The position numbers were made by a program, and so were the translations under genes. Shown here piece after piece: positions 7,425-16,003 of a stretch of DNA of 37,560 bases. The stretch is from Elusimicrobia bacterium GWA2_62_23 (GTDB taxonomy: Bacteria > Elusimicrobiota > Elusimicrobia > Elusimicrobiales > UBA9959): assembly GCA_001799635.1 (NCBI GenBank), contig MGTV01000031.1, positions 1-37,560 on the forward strand. The letters run 5' to 3'. Position 1 is the first letter of the stretch; each line of letters starts with the position of its first letter. Under the pieces are notes generated by a model that was not told where the DNA came from, did no database searches, and saw nothing but the letters and a program-made list of their open reading frames with translations.

Positions 7425-8534
7425 TTAAGGTCTTATTATCTTTCCGAGCACGCGCGGCCCGCGGGCACCGGTGGCCGAGGGGCAGTGGTTGAACTTTCCC
7501 GCCAGCGCGCGCGCCGCCAGCAGGGCGAAGCAGGCCGGCTCCTTGGCCAGCGGGTGGATGCCGAGCTCCGCTATGGAGCGCACCCGCACGCCGGCAGGCA
7601 GCAGCAGCGCGGCCAGGTTGTCGAGCAGCGCGGGGTTCAGGGCCCCTCCGCCGCTGACTATCAGTTCGCGCGTGCCGCGCGGGGCGAAACTTTTGAAAGC
7701 CATGACCACGGAAGCTGCGGTGAACAGGTTCAGCGTGGAGAGGAGGTTGCGGGAACATTTCAGGTTCAGCTGGCCCGCGAAATGTTTTTTAAGGAAGGGC
7801 AGGGCGTAGGCGCCGCGGTCCAGCGACTTCGGCGGCCGGCGGCAGAAGAAAGGCGCCTCCAGCAGGCCGTAAACCTTGGCCGTGTCCGGCTCGCCGGCGG
7901 CGGCCCAGCGGCCGTCCTTGTCATAGGAAAGTTTGCCCTTGGACAGCAGCGCCACGGCGGTATCCATGAGGGAGTTGCCGGGGCCGGTGTCGAAACCGAA
8001 AGTCTTTACCCCGCGCCCGGCGAAAGCGATATTGCCCACCCCGCCTATGTTCTGCAGGGCCACCGGCGCCCCGCCGCCGAAGAGGAACTCGTCCAGGAAC
8101 GGGATCAGGGGCGCGCCTTCGCCGCCGGCGGCCATGTCGGCCGGGCGGAAATCGCAGACCACGGGGCGGCGGGTCTCTTCGGCGATAAACGCGGCTTCGC
8201 CGATCTGGAGGGTGTGGCCTTTTTTACCGGGAGCGTGCCAGACGGTCTGGCCGTGAGAACCCGTGCCGGCCAGGCTTTTGTAGGAAACCCTATGCTTGCG
8301 GCAGAAAGTCCTTACCATGCCGGCCCAGAGCCGGCCCAGTTCAAAATTAAGGGCGGAGAGTTCCGGGGCCCGCAGCCCACCCGCGGCGAGTATGCGGGCC
8401 TGCAGGGCGGCGGGGTAGGCGTAGTTGGAGAACTTCCTGACTTTCAGCCCCCCTCCGGAGATATCGCAGAGCGCTATGGAGAGCCCGTCGGCTGAGGTGC
8501 CGCTCATGAGGCCCAGGAAGAGTTGTTTTTTCAT
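7425..8534 (-). CDS. anmK: Anhydro-N-acetylmuramic acid kinase
   Basis: A 369-residue member of the AnmK family. It starts GLMSGTSADGLSIALCD, the conserved ATP-binding signature, with further motifs GSHGQTVWHAP, LQIGE, FRPADMAAGGEGAPLIP, NIGGVGNI and FDTGPGNSLMD. The enzyme hydrolyses the 1,6-anhydro ring and phosphorylates 1,6-anhydro-MurNAc to MurNAc-6-phosphate in murein recycling. It begins one base after the stop of the NUDIX gene. The usual partner MurQ is not in the window. Confidence 0.96.
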   Translation of the reverse strand: MKKQLFLGLMSGTSADGLSIALCDISGGGLKVRKFSNYAYPAALQARILAAGGLRAPELSALNFELGRLWAGMVRTFCRKHRVSYKSLAGTGSHGQTVWHAPGKKGHTLQIGEAAFIAEETRRPVVCDFRPADMAAGGEGAPLIPFLDEFLFGGGAPVALQNIGGVGNIAFAGRGVKTFGFDTGPGNSLMDTAVALLSKGKLSYDKDGRWAAAGEPDTAKVYGLLEAPFFCRRPPKSLDRGAYALPFLKKHFAGQLNLKCSRNLLSTLNLFTAASVVMAFKSFAPRGTRELIVSGGGALNPALLDNLAALLLPAGVRVRSIAELGIHPLAKEPACFALLAARALAGKFNHCPSATGARGPRVLGKIIRP

Positions 8535-8535
8535 G

Positions 8536-8994
8536 CTAGTATTTTTCCACGCTGTAGTTTTTCAGCCGACCGCCGCGGTAATGGAACTTGCCGGAGAAGT
8601 GGCCGCGGCGCCTGAGCAGGGGCAGGAACACCTTGTCCCCCTCCCAGAGGTTGAGCTTGAGCAGGTCGCGGTCGGGGATCCACTTGAGGTCGCCCTCGGG
8701 AGAGTCTATCAGGCGCCCGGAGAACTTATCGGCGGTAAAAACGAAAACGTACCAGTCGTCGCCCTTGGAAAAATCGGGAAAGGTCAGCACGCCCTTGAGT
8801 TTGGGAGAACGGATCTTAAGGCCGGATTCCTCACGGATCTCGCGGATCACGCAGTCTTCCGGGCTCTCGCCGGGTTCGAACTTGCCGCCAAGGCCGTTCC
8901 ATTTCCCCTCGTGGTCGTCGTTCGCCTTCTTCACGCGGTGCAGCATCAGCGTGCGCCCGTTCTTTCTCACGTAGCAGAGCGTGGCCAGTTTCAT
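8536..8994 (-). CDS. NUDIX hydrolase (MutT-like)
   Basis: A 152-residue protein with a perfect Nudix box (GX5EX7REUXEEXGU) running from GKFEPGE through REIREESGL. The family cleaves nucleoside diphosphates linked to another group; many small members sanitise oxidised nucleotides (8-oxo-dGTP). I place the start at 8994, where the ATG overlaps the cysK stop (ATGA) and the fold begins [14 protein letters not shown] longer in-frame start at 9096 would add 34 residues with no family resemblance. The substrate is not predictable. Confidence 0.92.
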   Translation of the reverse strand: MKLATLCYVRKNGRTLMLHRVKKANDDHEGKWNGLGGKFEPGESPEDCVIREIREESGLKIRSPKLKGVLTFPDFSKGDDWYVFVFTADKFSGRLIDSPEGDLKWIPDRDLLKLNLWEGDKVFLPLLRRRGHFSGKFHYRGGRLKNYSVEKY

Positions 8995-9941
8995 GTATCG
9001 GAAACCCCCATGGGCGGCAGGTCCTCGAAAAGCCAGGTGCTGAGATAGCGCTCGCCGGTATCCGGCAGGATCACGACGATGGTCTTGCCGGAACATTCCG
9101 GTCTGTCCGCTATGGCCGCGGCGGCGTGCATGGCGGCGCCGGAGGAAATGCCGGCCAGTATGCCTTCCTCCTTCATCAGGCGACGGGCCATCAGGCCGGC
9201 TTCCTCGTCGCGAACCGTCACCAGCTCGTCGAGCAGCCCGCGGTCCAGCACCTCCGGCACGAAATTGGCCCCCAGGCCCTGTATGCGGTGAGGGCCGGCC
9301 TTGCCGCCGGACAGGACAGGGGACGCCGCCGGCTCCACGCCTACGATCCGTACGGCCGGAGAAAGTTTTTTAAGGGCCCGGGCGCAGCCGGTCAGCGTGC
9401 CGCCGGTGCCTATGCCGGCCACCAGCACGTCCACCTTACCGTCCGTATCCTCCCAGATCTCCGCGCCGGTAGTGCGCTCGTGGATGGCGGGATTGGCCGG
9501 ATTCGAGAATTGGCGGGGCATAAAAGCGTTCTTGTTGGCGGCGAGTATTTCCTCCGCCCTGGCCACAGCGCCGGCCATGCCGGCGGCGCCGGGGGTGAGC
9601 ACCATCTCGGCGCCGAAAGCGTGCAGGATACGGCGGCGCTCCATGCTCATGGTCTCGGGCATGGTCAGCACCAGGCGGTAACCTTGCATGGCGCAGAGCC
9701 AGGCCAGGCCTATGCCGGTATTGCCGCTGGTAGGCTCCACCACCAGCGCGCCCGGCTTGAGCAGGCCGCGGTCCTCGGCGTCCTTGAGCATACCCCAGGC
9801 CGCCCGGTCCTTTACGCTGGAGGACGGGTTGAAGAATTCCAGCTTGGCCAGCAGCAGGGCCCCGGAAGTCCCGCCCAGGCGGTTCATGCGGACCAGCGGT
9901 GTGCGGCCTATCAGGCCCGACATGTCTTCGGCGTATTTCAT
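8991..9941 (-). CDS. cysK: Cysteine synthase (O-acetylserine sulfhydrylase)
   Basis: A 316-residue PLP enzyme. The PLP lysine is K44 in [11 protein letters not shown]; the substrate-binding loop is PTSGNTG and the phosphate loop is [10 protein letters not shown]. The C-terminal region has the family's GISSGAA and [12 protein letters not shown]. It converts O-acetylserine plus sulfide to cysteine. The start overlaps the end of cysE by four bases, so the two enzymes of the final cysteine pathway are made together. The downstream NUDIX gene overlaps its stop. Confidence 0.96.
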   Translation of the reverse strand: MKYAEDMSGLIGRTPLVRMNRLGGTSGALLLAKLEFFNPSSSVKDRAAWGMLKDAEDRGLLKPGALVVEPTSGNTGIGLAWLCAMQGYRLVLTMPETMSMERRRILHAFGAEMVLTPGAAGMAGAVARAEEILAANKNAFMPRQFSNPANPAIHERTTGAEIWEDTDGKVDVLVAGIGTGGTLTGCARALKKLSPAVRIVGVEPAASPVLSGGKAGPHRIQGLGANFVPEVLDRGLLDELVTVRDEEAGLMARRLMKEEGILAGISSGAAMHAAAAIADRPECSGKTIVVILPDTGERYLSTWLFEDLPPMGVSDT

Positions 9942-10558
9942 TTCTTAGCCAGTTCCTTCTTGAGTTCGTCCAGTTCCTGCTGCACGCGCCGCATCTGCTC
10001 GCCGCAGAAGTCGGGAAGCTTGTTATGGTCCAGCTGGGCCGGGCCGGCCGCGCCGCCCCTGGCGCTGTGCGCCGGTATGCCGAAAACGGTGGTATCGGCC
10101 GGCACTTCCTGGAGCACCACCGAACCGGCCCCGATGCGGGAGCGGTCGCCGATCTTTATGGCGCCCAGTATGGTAGCGCCGGCGCCCACCACCACTCCGT
10201 TGCCCAGGGTAGGATGGCGCTTCTTATGCTCCAGCGAGATGCCGCCCAGGACCACGCCCTGGTAGAGCAGCACGTCGTCGCCGATCTCGGAAGTTTCCCC
10301 TATCACCACGCCCATGCCGTGGTCTATGAAGAACCGGCGGCCGATGGAGGCGCCGGGATGGATCTCCACCCCGGTCAGGAACCGGGCGAGATGGGACAGC
10401 AGCCGCGCCGGGAAATAAAAGCCGTTGGCCCAGAGCCAGTGGGCCGGGCGGTAGATCCAGACCGCGTGCAGGCCTGGGTAGCAGAGCAGCACTTCCCAAA
10501 AGCCGCGCGCGGCCGGGTCTTTTTCGAAAACCGTCCGGATATCTTCTGAAAAATTCAT
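9938..10558 (-). CDS. cysE: Serine O-acetyltransferase
   Basis: A 206-residue short-form serine acetyltransferase. A brief helical N-terminus is followed by a left-handed hexapeptide beta-helix with the SAT motifs [24 protein letters not shown] and [13 protein letters not shown] and a regular run of GAxI repeats. The C-terminal tail (after about 170) carries [12 protein letters not shown] and a coiled segment. It makes O-acetylserine for CysK. It is the first gene of a minus-strand operon that appears to run through cysK, NUDIX, anmK, MFS, regulator, prenyl synthase and OmpA lipoprotein. An AAGGA site lies before the ATG. Confidence 0.96.
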   Translation of the reverse strand: MNFSEDIRTVFEKDPAARGFWEVLLCYPGLHAVWIYRPAHWLWANGFYFPARLLSHLARFLTGVEIHPGASIGRRFFIDHGMGVVIGETSEIGDDVLLYQGVVLGGISLEHKKRHPTLGNGVVVGAGATILGAIKIGDRSRIGAGSVVLQEVPADTTVFGIPAHSARGGAAGPAQLDHNKLPDFCGEQMRRVQQELDELKKELAKK

Positions 10559-10606
10559 TTTTTCCTTGTAAGCCGACGGGGCATCCGCTCAGGGCCCGAC
10601 AGAACC

Positions 10607-10612
10607 ATTATA
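10607..10612 (-). promoter_or_regulatory. -10 box upstream of cysE
   Basis: A consensus TATAAT on the minus strand lies 48 bases upstream of the cysE ATG, just past the terminator of the neighbouring unit. The matching -35 position is GC-rich and weak. It is the best promoter candidate for the whole eight-gene run. Confidence 0.5.
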
Positions 10613-10645
10613 TAATTTTTGTCCGGCGCCGCCCGCCGGCCGGAA

Positions 10646-10680
10646 ATAAAGAAGGCCGGGGTTGGCCCCGGCCTTCTTTC
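10646..10680 (-). terminator. Strong intrinsic terminator
   Basis: A 14-bp perfect stem (10648-10661 with 10666-10679, loop TTGG) is followed on the minus strand by TTTATTT. It ends the transcript of the secreted-protein gene 14 bases after its stop and shields the cysE promoter. Confidence 0.9.
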
Positions 10681-10693
10681 GAGCGCGCCAGGC

Positions 10694-11593
10694 CTAGATC
10701 CGGTAAACGTCCAGCTTGCCGTTCTGCAGCTTGAAGCCGTAGCCCTTCTCGAAGGACGGGAAGGCGGCGCCGGCCGGCTTTATGTCGGAAGCGTCGAAGA
10801 TGTAGTAGGTGGAAGCGTCCACTACGGGGAAGGGGATCATGAGCACCAGCATCTTCTCGGTGAACCTGGCGCCCTGCGGCCCCTGCACGATCTCGTTGCC
10901 GTAGGCCAGTTTATAGGTCTTGGAGAGCTGCACGCTCACGCCCTTGGCGGCCACGGCGTCGCCTATCTGCTTGAGGGTGGCGGTCAAGGCCACGCCGCGG
11001 GGCCCCTTGATCTCGAGCTTGCTGTTCTCGGGGGCGGAGATCTTGGCGAGCACTTTCACCACATAGCGCTCATTGTCTATGGTCACGGTCTTGGAGCCGC
11101 TGGCGAAGATGCCTGCGTTCACTATCTCCATGGCCCGCACGAAGAAGCTCTGGCCCTTGTCGGTGGTCAGCACCAGGAAGAACTTTTCCTTGTCGGCGCA
11201 GGAGTTGCCGCCGTTGGGGCAGTTGGCCGCCTTGGTGCCGCTGACGTGCACCTTGGTGCCGGCGCCGGTGGTGAAGGTGATATTGGGCTTGAGGTAGGCG
11301 TTCTTGATGGAGGCGAGGTCCACCGAAACTATGACGTCGGCCACGCCTTTGAAGCTCTTATTGGCCTGTTCGAGTTCCACGGCCTTGAGCTCCTGCCCGT
11401 AACCGAAATAGCGGAAGAGGTCCACATCGGGCGCCTGCCCGGCGCCGGAGTCCGCGGCCGCCGCCACGGCGGGCACCTCGACGCCTTCCAGCGAGAAGCC
11501 GGCGTCGTTCAGGACGCCGCTTTCGGCCGAGGCGTAAGAGGCGAAATTCAGGGACAGCAGGCCCGCGGCGGCGACTTTGGTCAGGTTTTTCAT
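10694..11593 (-). CDS. Secreted protein of unknown function
   Basis: A 299-residue exported protein. The Sec signal is MKNLTKVAAAGLLSLNFASYASA with cleavage near residue 23. I use the ATG at 11593, seven bases from a GGAG site; an ATG two codons upstream is too close to that site. The mature chain has an Asp/Ala-rich start, then beta-strand-rich sequence with the segments KGVADVIVSVDLASIKNAYLK and SGSKTVTIDNERYVVKVLAK. A Cys pair in NCPNGGNSCADKE may form a disulfide. I do not recognise the family. It stands alone between a divergent WD40 gene and its own terminator. Confidence 0.7.
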   Translation of the reverse strand: MKNLTKVAAAGLLSLNFASYASAESGVLNDAGFSLEGVEVPAVAAAADSGAGQAPDVDLFRYFGYGQELKAVELEQANKSFKGVADVIVSVDLASIKNAYLKPNITFTTGAGTKVHVSGTKAANCPNGGNSCADKEKFFLVLTTDKGQSFFVRAMEIVNAGIFASGSKTVTIDNERYVVKVLAKISAPENSKLEIKGPRGVALTATLKQIGDAVAAKGVSVQLSKTYKLAYGNEIVQGPQGARFTEKMLVLMIPFPVVDASTYYIFDASDIKPAGAAFPSFEKGYGFKLQNGKLDVYRI

Positions 11594-11824
11594 ATGCATT
11601 CTCCAGCGCTAAGTTTACCTACAGTATATTTATACCATCCCGGGGAGGTTTCCGTGAGAGGCTTTAGGCCGTATGTATTGAGAGTAAGAGACCTATATGA
11701 ATATAGGCCCTTGGGGAAAGCCGGGGGCGGCCGAAACAGAGCCCGGATAGTCAGGCGCCGGGCCTCACCCGCTTTTGCATGTTCGCGTGAAATTATATAG
11801 ATTATCTTGCTGGGGGACTCAATT
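11594..11824. other. Divergent intergenic region with a 16-base inverted repeat
   Basis: A 231-base gap lies between divergent genes. It contains a perfect 7-bp inverted repeat with a 2-base centre at 11692-11707 (CCTATATGAATATAGG), a candidate operator, and an AT-rich TATATAGATTAT stretch at 11794-11805 that may be the WD40 promoter. On the minus strand, TATACT near 11625 is a possible -10 for the secreted-protein gene. I see no gene in it. Confidence 0.45.
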
Positions 11825-12694
11825 ATGAACCAAACCGCCTTGATAAAGAACCTTACCGCCCACGCCGACGGCGTGCTGAGCCTGGCCTTCTCGCCCTGCG
11901 GCAAATTCCTGGCCACCGGCGCGGAGGATAATACCATCCGCCTCTGGTCCATCCCCGACGGCATAGAGATACAGGCCATCCAGGCCCACGAAGGCGACGT
12001 GCGGGCCGTGGCCTTCGACCCGGAAGGCGACGTTTTCGCCTCGGCTTCCTGGGACCATAGCGTGAAGATCTGGCGCACCTCGGACTGCTCCACGCTGGCC
12101 TCCGCCTCCAAACACGCCGGCCCGGTTAACTGCCTGGCCTTCTCCCCGGACGGCGCACTGCTCTATTCCGGCTCCGACGACGGCACCATAAAGGTCTTCT
12201 CCTCCCCTAAAGGCTGGCTGGAAAAGACCCTGGAGCCCGGCATAGGCGACATCAAGGCCCTGGCCGTCTCCCCTAAAGGCCTCATAGCGGCCGGCGGCGT
12301 GGAACTGCAGCTGCTGGACCCCGCGGGCAAGCTGCTCAAGGACAACGACTCCTATACCTACGGCGTAAAGGCCCTGGCTTTCTCGCCCGACGGCAGCCGC
12401 CTGGCCCTGGGCACCGGCATGGAAAAGCGCCTGGAGATCTGGGACGCTGAAAAACTGGAAGAGGCCGGCTCGCTGAAGGATTCCGACTGGCTCAACTGCG
12501 TCACTTTCACCCCCGACGGCAAGCAGGTGGTTACCGGCGGCATGGCGGTGAAGGTCTGGGACCCGGTCACCGGCGCCTGCCTGAAGACCTTCGAAGGCCA
12601 CACCGACGAGATCCACGCCGTGGACGTCTCCCCTGACGGCAAGTTCATCGCTTCCGCCTCCAACGACAAGACCATCAAGATCTGGTCCCTCTGA
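11825..12694 (+). CDS. Seven-bladed WD40 repeat protein
   Basis: A 289-residue protein made almost wholly of seven WD40 repeats, each with a [VIL]..[VL]AFSPDG..[LI]A[ST]G....[IV]K[IV]W pattern. The last blade ends NDKTIKIWSL. Blade four is degenerate (no W, ends LLDP). Seven repeats close one beta-propeller, a protein-interaction platform. No signal peptide or fused effector domain is seen, so it is probably cytoplasmic. I chose the ATG at 11825, behind a GGGGG site, over one six codons upstream. Its partner is unknown. Confidence 0.9.
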   Translation: MNQTALIKNLTAHADGVLSLAFSPCGKFLATGAEDNTIRLWSIPDGIEIQAIQAHEGDVRAVAFDPEGDVFASASWDHSVKIWRTSDCSTLASASKHAGPVNCLAFSPDGALLYSGSDDGTIKVFSSPKGWLEKTLEPGIGDIKALAVSPKGLIAAGGVELQLLDPAGKLLKDNDSYTYGVKALAFSPDGSRLALGTGMEKRLEIWDAEKLEEAGSLKDSDWLNCVTFTPDGKQVVTGGMAVKVWDPVTGACLKTFEGHTDEIHAVDVSPDGKFIASASNDKTIKIWSL

Positions 12695-12752
12695 AAAGGC
12701 AGCTCCCGCCTTTTCAGCCCCCACCCCCCCGGAAAGGACGCTTTTCCGGGGG
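12692..12752 (+). terminator. Two consecutive hairpins after the WD40 gene
   Basis: A 9-bp stem (12692-12700 with 12708-12716) begins at the WD40 TGA stop and ends in TTTTCA. A second, 10-bp stem (12726-12735 with 12743-12752) follows. Neither has a clean T run, so termination is probable but not certain. Confidence 0.5.
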
Positions 12753-12788
12753 TTGACCGTTGTTAATACGGTTACGGAGGGTATTTTG

Positions 12789-12794
12789 TATAAT
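12789..12794 (+). promoter_or_regulatory. -10 box for the FadL-type gene
   Basis: A consensus TATAAT lies 33 bases before the ATG at 12828 and is preceded by TTTTG. No clear -35 sits at the usual spacing. A TAGGAGG ribosome site follows at about 12816-12822. Confidence 0.5.
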
Positions 12795-12827
12795 TTGCGT
12801 GTTGTTAACTTAATGTAGGAGGCAGTA

Positions 12828-14069
12828 ATGAACATAATAGTCCTTATACTGGTGGCCCTGATGGGGTTGGCGAGCAGCGTCAACGCCGCGGGTTTCCGCC
12901 TGGCAGACCAGGACGCTAAAGCTACCGGCATGGGCAACGCCTACACCGCCGTGGCCGATAACGCGTCAGCAGTGTGGTACAACCCCGCCGCCATTACCAA
13001 CCTGGAAGGCACCAACGTGTCCCTGGGCACCGTGATGATAGCTCCCTCCATGGAGCACAAAAACACCAACGGCACTACCGATGAGATAGAGAGCACCCTG
13101 CATATCCCCCCCCATTTCTACGCCACCCACAAACTGAACGACCAGTGGTCTCTGGGTTTCGGCGTGAACGCCCCTTTCGGTCTTTCCACTGAATGGGACC
13201 CCGCCACCGCCAACACCCGGACCGTGGCCACCAAGTCCGAGGTTAAGGCCATCAACGCCAACCTCAACGGCGCCTATAAGCTGAACGACAAGTTCTCCTT
13301 TGCGGCCGGCGTGGACTATGTGACCCTGGACGCCACCCTCAACAAGATGATCGTCGCGCCCGCGAACGCCCTCTACGCAGGCTCTCCCGCTATTAACGAA
13401 GAGCAGACGCTCGAGGGTGACGGCACCGGTATGGGCTACAATGCCGCCGTTATGTACAAACATAACGACAAACTGCAGTTCGGCGCCAACTACCACAGCC
13501 AGGTCAAGATAAACGTAGACGGCAAGATAAACCTCATGCCCACCAGCGGCGTGGTATCCGCCGCAAGAGCCACCAACCAGGACGCGGAAACCGAGTTGAC
13601 CCTGCCGGACTTGTTCCAGGTTGGCGCGGCCTACAAATACAGCGACAAATGGCTGTTCTCCGCCGAAGCCGACTACACCAACTGGACCACCTACCGCCGC
13701 ATAATCATCGATTACACCAAAGATAACGGTGCGGCCGCGCAGAGCATCGACAACAAGAACTGGGAAAGCACCTGGGCCTTCCGCCTGGGCACCGAGTACA
13801 AGTACTCCGAGACCCTGAAGTTCCGCGGCGGCACGTTCTACGATATGAACCCCGTCAAGGAAGAGTACTTCGAGACCCGCGTGCCGGATAGTGACCGCGT
13901 GGCCTTCGCCATCGGCGCCGGCTGGAATAAGAACAACGTCACTGTCGACGTGTCCTATATGTACCTGATGTTCCTGGAGCGCGAAGTTGATAGCGCCACC
14001 GCCTCCCTGGACGGCAAGTACAACTCCGTCGCGCACCTGCCCGCCATCACCGTCGGTTACAAGTTCTAA
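12828..14069 (+). CDS. FadL/OmpP1-family outer membrane transport protein
   Basis: A 413-residue outer-membrane beta-barrel. The signal peptide ends SSVNA at about residue 20. The mature N-terminus AGFRLADQDAKATGMGNAYT, with ADNASAVWYNPAA, is the FadL/TodX signature (PF03349); this segment forms the hatch plug. The rest alternates beta strands and ends HLPAITVGYKF with the terminal Phe typical of barrels folded by BAM. The family takes up long-chain fatty acids or other hydrophobic compounds. The substrate is not predictable here. It has its own -10 box, a strong ribosome site and a terminator. Confidence 0.95.
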   Translation: MNIIVLILVALMGLASSVNAAGFRLADQDAKATGMGNAYTAVADNASAVWYNPAAITNLEGTNVSLGTVMIAPSMEHKNTNGTTDEIESTLHIPPHFYATHKLNDQWSLGFGVNAPFGLSTEWDPATANTRTVATKSEVKAINANLNGAYKLNDKFSFAAGVDYVTLDATLNKMIVAPANALYAGSPAINEEQTLEGDGTGMGYNAAVMYKHNDKLQFGANYHSQVKINVDGKINLMPTSGVVSAARATNQDAETELTLPDLFQVGAAYKYSDKWLFSAEADYTNWTTYRRIIIDYTKDNGAAAQSIDNKNWESTWAFRLGTEYKYSETLKFRGGTFYDMNPVKEEYFETRVPDSDRVAFAIGAGWNKNNVTVDVSYMYLMFLEREVDSATASLDGKYNSVAHLPAITVGYKF

Positions 14070-14090
14070 CCGAAGGTCAGTTAAGGGGAT

Positions 14091-14127
14091 AAAAAAACCC
14101 CGCGCTCGCAAGGGCGCGGGGTTTTGT
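14091..14127. terminator. Bidirectional intrinsic terminator
   Basis: A 10-bp stem (14096-14105 with 14114-14123, loop of 8) has an A run on one side and TTTTG TTTT on the other. It ends the FadL gene and, from the other side, the receiver-domain genes. Confidence 0.9.
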
Positions 14128-14143
14128 TTTGCAGGATCCAGTT

Positions 14144-14536
14144 CTACTTGGCGCGTTTCGCCTTCTCTTTCTCCGCGAATTCCAAAGCCTTGACCGAAAC
14201 CGCGACAAGGTCCCTGGGCTCAAAAGGTTTGGTGACATAGGCGAAAGCGCCCGCCGCCAGCGCCCGGCCCGTGGTTTCCGCGGTATCGTCCCCGGTGAGC
14301 ATGATGACCACCGGTTTCTGCGCCATCGCGTTAAGGACCTCCATCACGTCCACCCCGCTCATATCCGGCAGGTGCACGTCCAGCACCACCAAGTCCGGCT
14401 TCTCCGCAGCCGCCAGCTTAAGGGCCGTAGCCCCGTCCCGGGCTTCAATAATTTCACAGACCGAAAAAAGTCTACGCAGAGCGGCCAGGATGTCTTCCAG
14501 GTCGTCCACCAGCAGCACCTTTGTCTTTCCGCCCAT
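14144..14536 (-). CDS. Receiver-only response regulator
   Basis: A 130-residue stand-alone receiver domain. The acidic pair is D11/D12, the phospho-acceptor D53 in VVLDVHLPDMSG, the conserved T81 in MLTGDD and K103 in VTKPFE. A short Lys-rich tail follows. No output domain is present, so it must act through another protein, as CheY or Spo0F does. It begins six bases after the stop of a second receiver-only gene with which it is clearly homologous (both have TGD and the tandem KPFE motif), so the two arose by duplication. Confidence 0.92.
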   Translation of the reverse strand: MGGKTKVLLVDDLEDILAALRRLFSVCEIIEARDGATALKLAAAEKPDLVVLDVHLPDMSGVDVMEVLNAMAQKPVVIMLTGDDTAETTGRALAAGAFAYVTKPFEPRDLVAVSVKALEFAEKEKAKRAK

Positions 14537-14542
14537 AGTTCC

Positions 14543-14914
14543 TTACTCCGCCTTGTCCAAAAACGCCGCGGCAAGTTTCACCTGCGACAAGATCTCTTCA
14601 CCTTCGAAAGGTTTTGTTATATAGGAGAATACGCCCATTCCCATCGCCGTGGAAATGGTCCCGATGGTCTCATCCCCGGTGATCATGATGACCAGCGGCC
14701 GCTTGGGCAGAGCTGCAAGCTTCTGCAGGACCCCCAGCCCGTCCAGTCCCGGCATGGCCACGTCCAGAAGGAGGATATCCGGCCGCTCGGAAACGGCGAG
14801 GGCCAGGGCAGAATCGCCGTCCTTAGCGGTTATAAGCCGATAACCGGACAAGACCCGTGACACGACCTGTATTATCTGGTCGTCATCATCGGCAACAAGT
14901 ATTTTTCTATCCAT
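14543..14914 (-). CDS. Receiver-only response regulator
   Basis: A 123-residue stand-alone receiver. It has D9-D11, phospho-acceptor D51 in LLLDVAMPGLDG, T79 and K101 in YITKPFEGEE. It is paralogous to the next gene downstream. It has a GGGGG ribosome site and a TATAAT box that overlaps the stop codon of the arsenite transporter, so it can be transcribed separately from the arsenic operon or by read-through from it. Confidence 0.92.
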   Translation of the reverse strand: MDRKILVADDDDQIIQVVSRVLSGYRLITAKDGDSALALAVSERPDILLLDVAMPGLDGLGVLQKLAALPKRPLVIMITGDETIGTISTAMGMGVFSYITKPFEGEEILSQVKLAAAFLDKAE

Positions 14915-14943
14915 TTATCGTCACCCCCTACCGACCATGGAGT

Positions 14944-14949
14944 ATTATA
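14944..14949 (-). promoter_or_regulatory. -10 box overlapping the acr3 stop codon
   Basis: A minus-strand TATAAT includes the TAA that ends the arsenite transporter gene. It lies 29 bases ahead of the first receiver-only gene and would start a short leader with a GGGGG ribosome site. The -35 region lies inside the acr3 coding sequence and is weak. Confidence 0.45.
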
Positions 14950-16003
14950 CATCATCAGGACGCGCATACCAGCGCCGGCCTATCCACAGGGAGACGTTCA
15001 CCAGGGCTATGAGGGCCGGCACCTCCACCAGCGGGCCTATGACCGCCGCGAAAGCCGCGCCGTGGTTGAGGCCGAAGGTGGCGATGGCCACGGCTATGGC
15101 CAGTTCGAAGTTATTGGAGGCCGCGGTGAAGGACAGCGTGGCCGATTCCCCGTAGGACGCGCCCGCCTTCTTGCTCATCCAGAAGGAGGCGAAGAACATC
15201 AGCGCGAAATACACCAGCAGAGGTATGGCGATGCGCACCACGTCCAGCGGCACCTGCACTATGTTCTCCCCCTTTATGGAGAACATCACTATTATGGTGA
15301 ACAACAGCGCCACCAGCGTGAGCGGGCTGATGACGGGGATGAACTTCTCCGCGTACCACTCCCGGCCCTTCGCTGCTATCAGCGAGAAGCGCGTGGCTAT
15401 CCCGGCTATAAAGGGAATGCCCAGATAGATGAACACGCTTTTGGCGATCTCGCCCATGGTGATGTTCACCACGGCGCCCTCCAGGCCCAGCCAGCGCGGC
15501 ACCAGGGTGATGAAGAACCAGGCGTAGACCGGGAAGAACAGCACCTGGAACACCGAGTTGAAGGCCACGAGCCCCGCGCAATATTCGCGGTCGCCGAGGG
15601 CGAGGTCGTTCCAGACTATCACCATGGCTATGCAGCGGGCGAGGCCTATCATGATGAGGCCCACCATGTATTCGGGCTTGTCGCGCAGGAAGATCACAGC
15701 CAGCGCCGTCATGAGCACCGGGCCTACCAGCCAGTTCTGGGCGAGCGACAGCAGCAGCACCTTCTTATTGGCGAAAACGCGGTGCATCTCCTCGTATTTC
15801 ACCTTGGCGAGCGGCGGATACATCATGAGGATGAGGCCTATGGCTATGGGTATGGAAGTGGTGCCTACGCTCGAGGCGGCGTTGAAGTCCGCCACGGCCT
15901 GCGGCCACAACCAGCCCGCCGCCACCCCGGCCGCCATGGCCAGGAAGATCCAGAGCGTCAGGTAGCGGTCCAGGAAAGAGAGTTTCTTTATTATCCCTTC
16001 CAT
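14945..16003 (-). CDS. acr3: Arsenite efflux transporter Acr3
   Basis: A 352-residue membrane protein with about ten hydrophobic helices. It matches the Acr3 family of arsenite exporters (bile/arsenite/riboflavin superfamily): [49 protein letters not shown] and [19 protein letters not shown]124 in GLARCIAMV corresponds to the essential Cys of characterised Acr3 proteins. It exports As(III) using the proton gradient. It is the last gene of the arsenic operon; its ATG shares one base with the arsC stop (TGATG). Confidence 0.95.
   Translation of the reverse strand: MEGIIKKLSFLDRYLTLWIFLAMAAGVAAGWLWPQAVADFNAASSVGTTSIPIAIGLILMMYPPLAKVKYEEMHRVFANKKVLLLSLAQNWLVGPVLMTALAVIFLRDKPEYMVGLIMIGLARCIAMVIVWNDLALGDREYCAGLVAFNSVFQVLFFPVYAWFFITLVPRWLGLEGAVVNITMGEIAKSVFIYLGIPFIAGIATRFSLIAAKGREWYAEKFIPVISPLTLVALLFTIIVMFSIKGENIVQVPLDVVRIAIPLLVYFALMFFASFWMSKKAGASYGESATLSFTAASNNFELAIAVAIATFGLNHGAAFAAVIGPLVEVPALIALVNVSLWIGRRWYARPDDV

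Noticed and set aside
5559-8495. A 978-codon open frame on the plus strand, and similar long antisense frames (for example 2377-3261, 12966-14111, 20148-21398, 25462-26766)
   Set aside because: These lie opposite well-recognised genes (regulator, MFS, anmK, obgE, FadL, DUF438). Their text is rich in Gly, Arg, His and Gln without family motifs, as expected of shadows in GC-rich DNA.
6114-8534. MFS gene next to anmK as a dedicated muropeptide permease (AmpG)
   Set aside because: The protein has the EntS/MFS_3 N-terminus, not AmpG features; adjacency alone is weak.
8994-9096. Longer NUDIX start at 9096
   Set aside because: The extra 34 residues overlap cysK, lack family similarity, and the ATGA overlap at 8991-8994 is the common coupling pattern in this operon.
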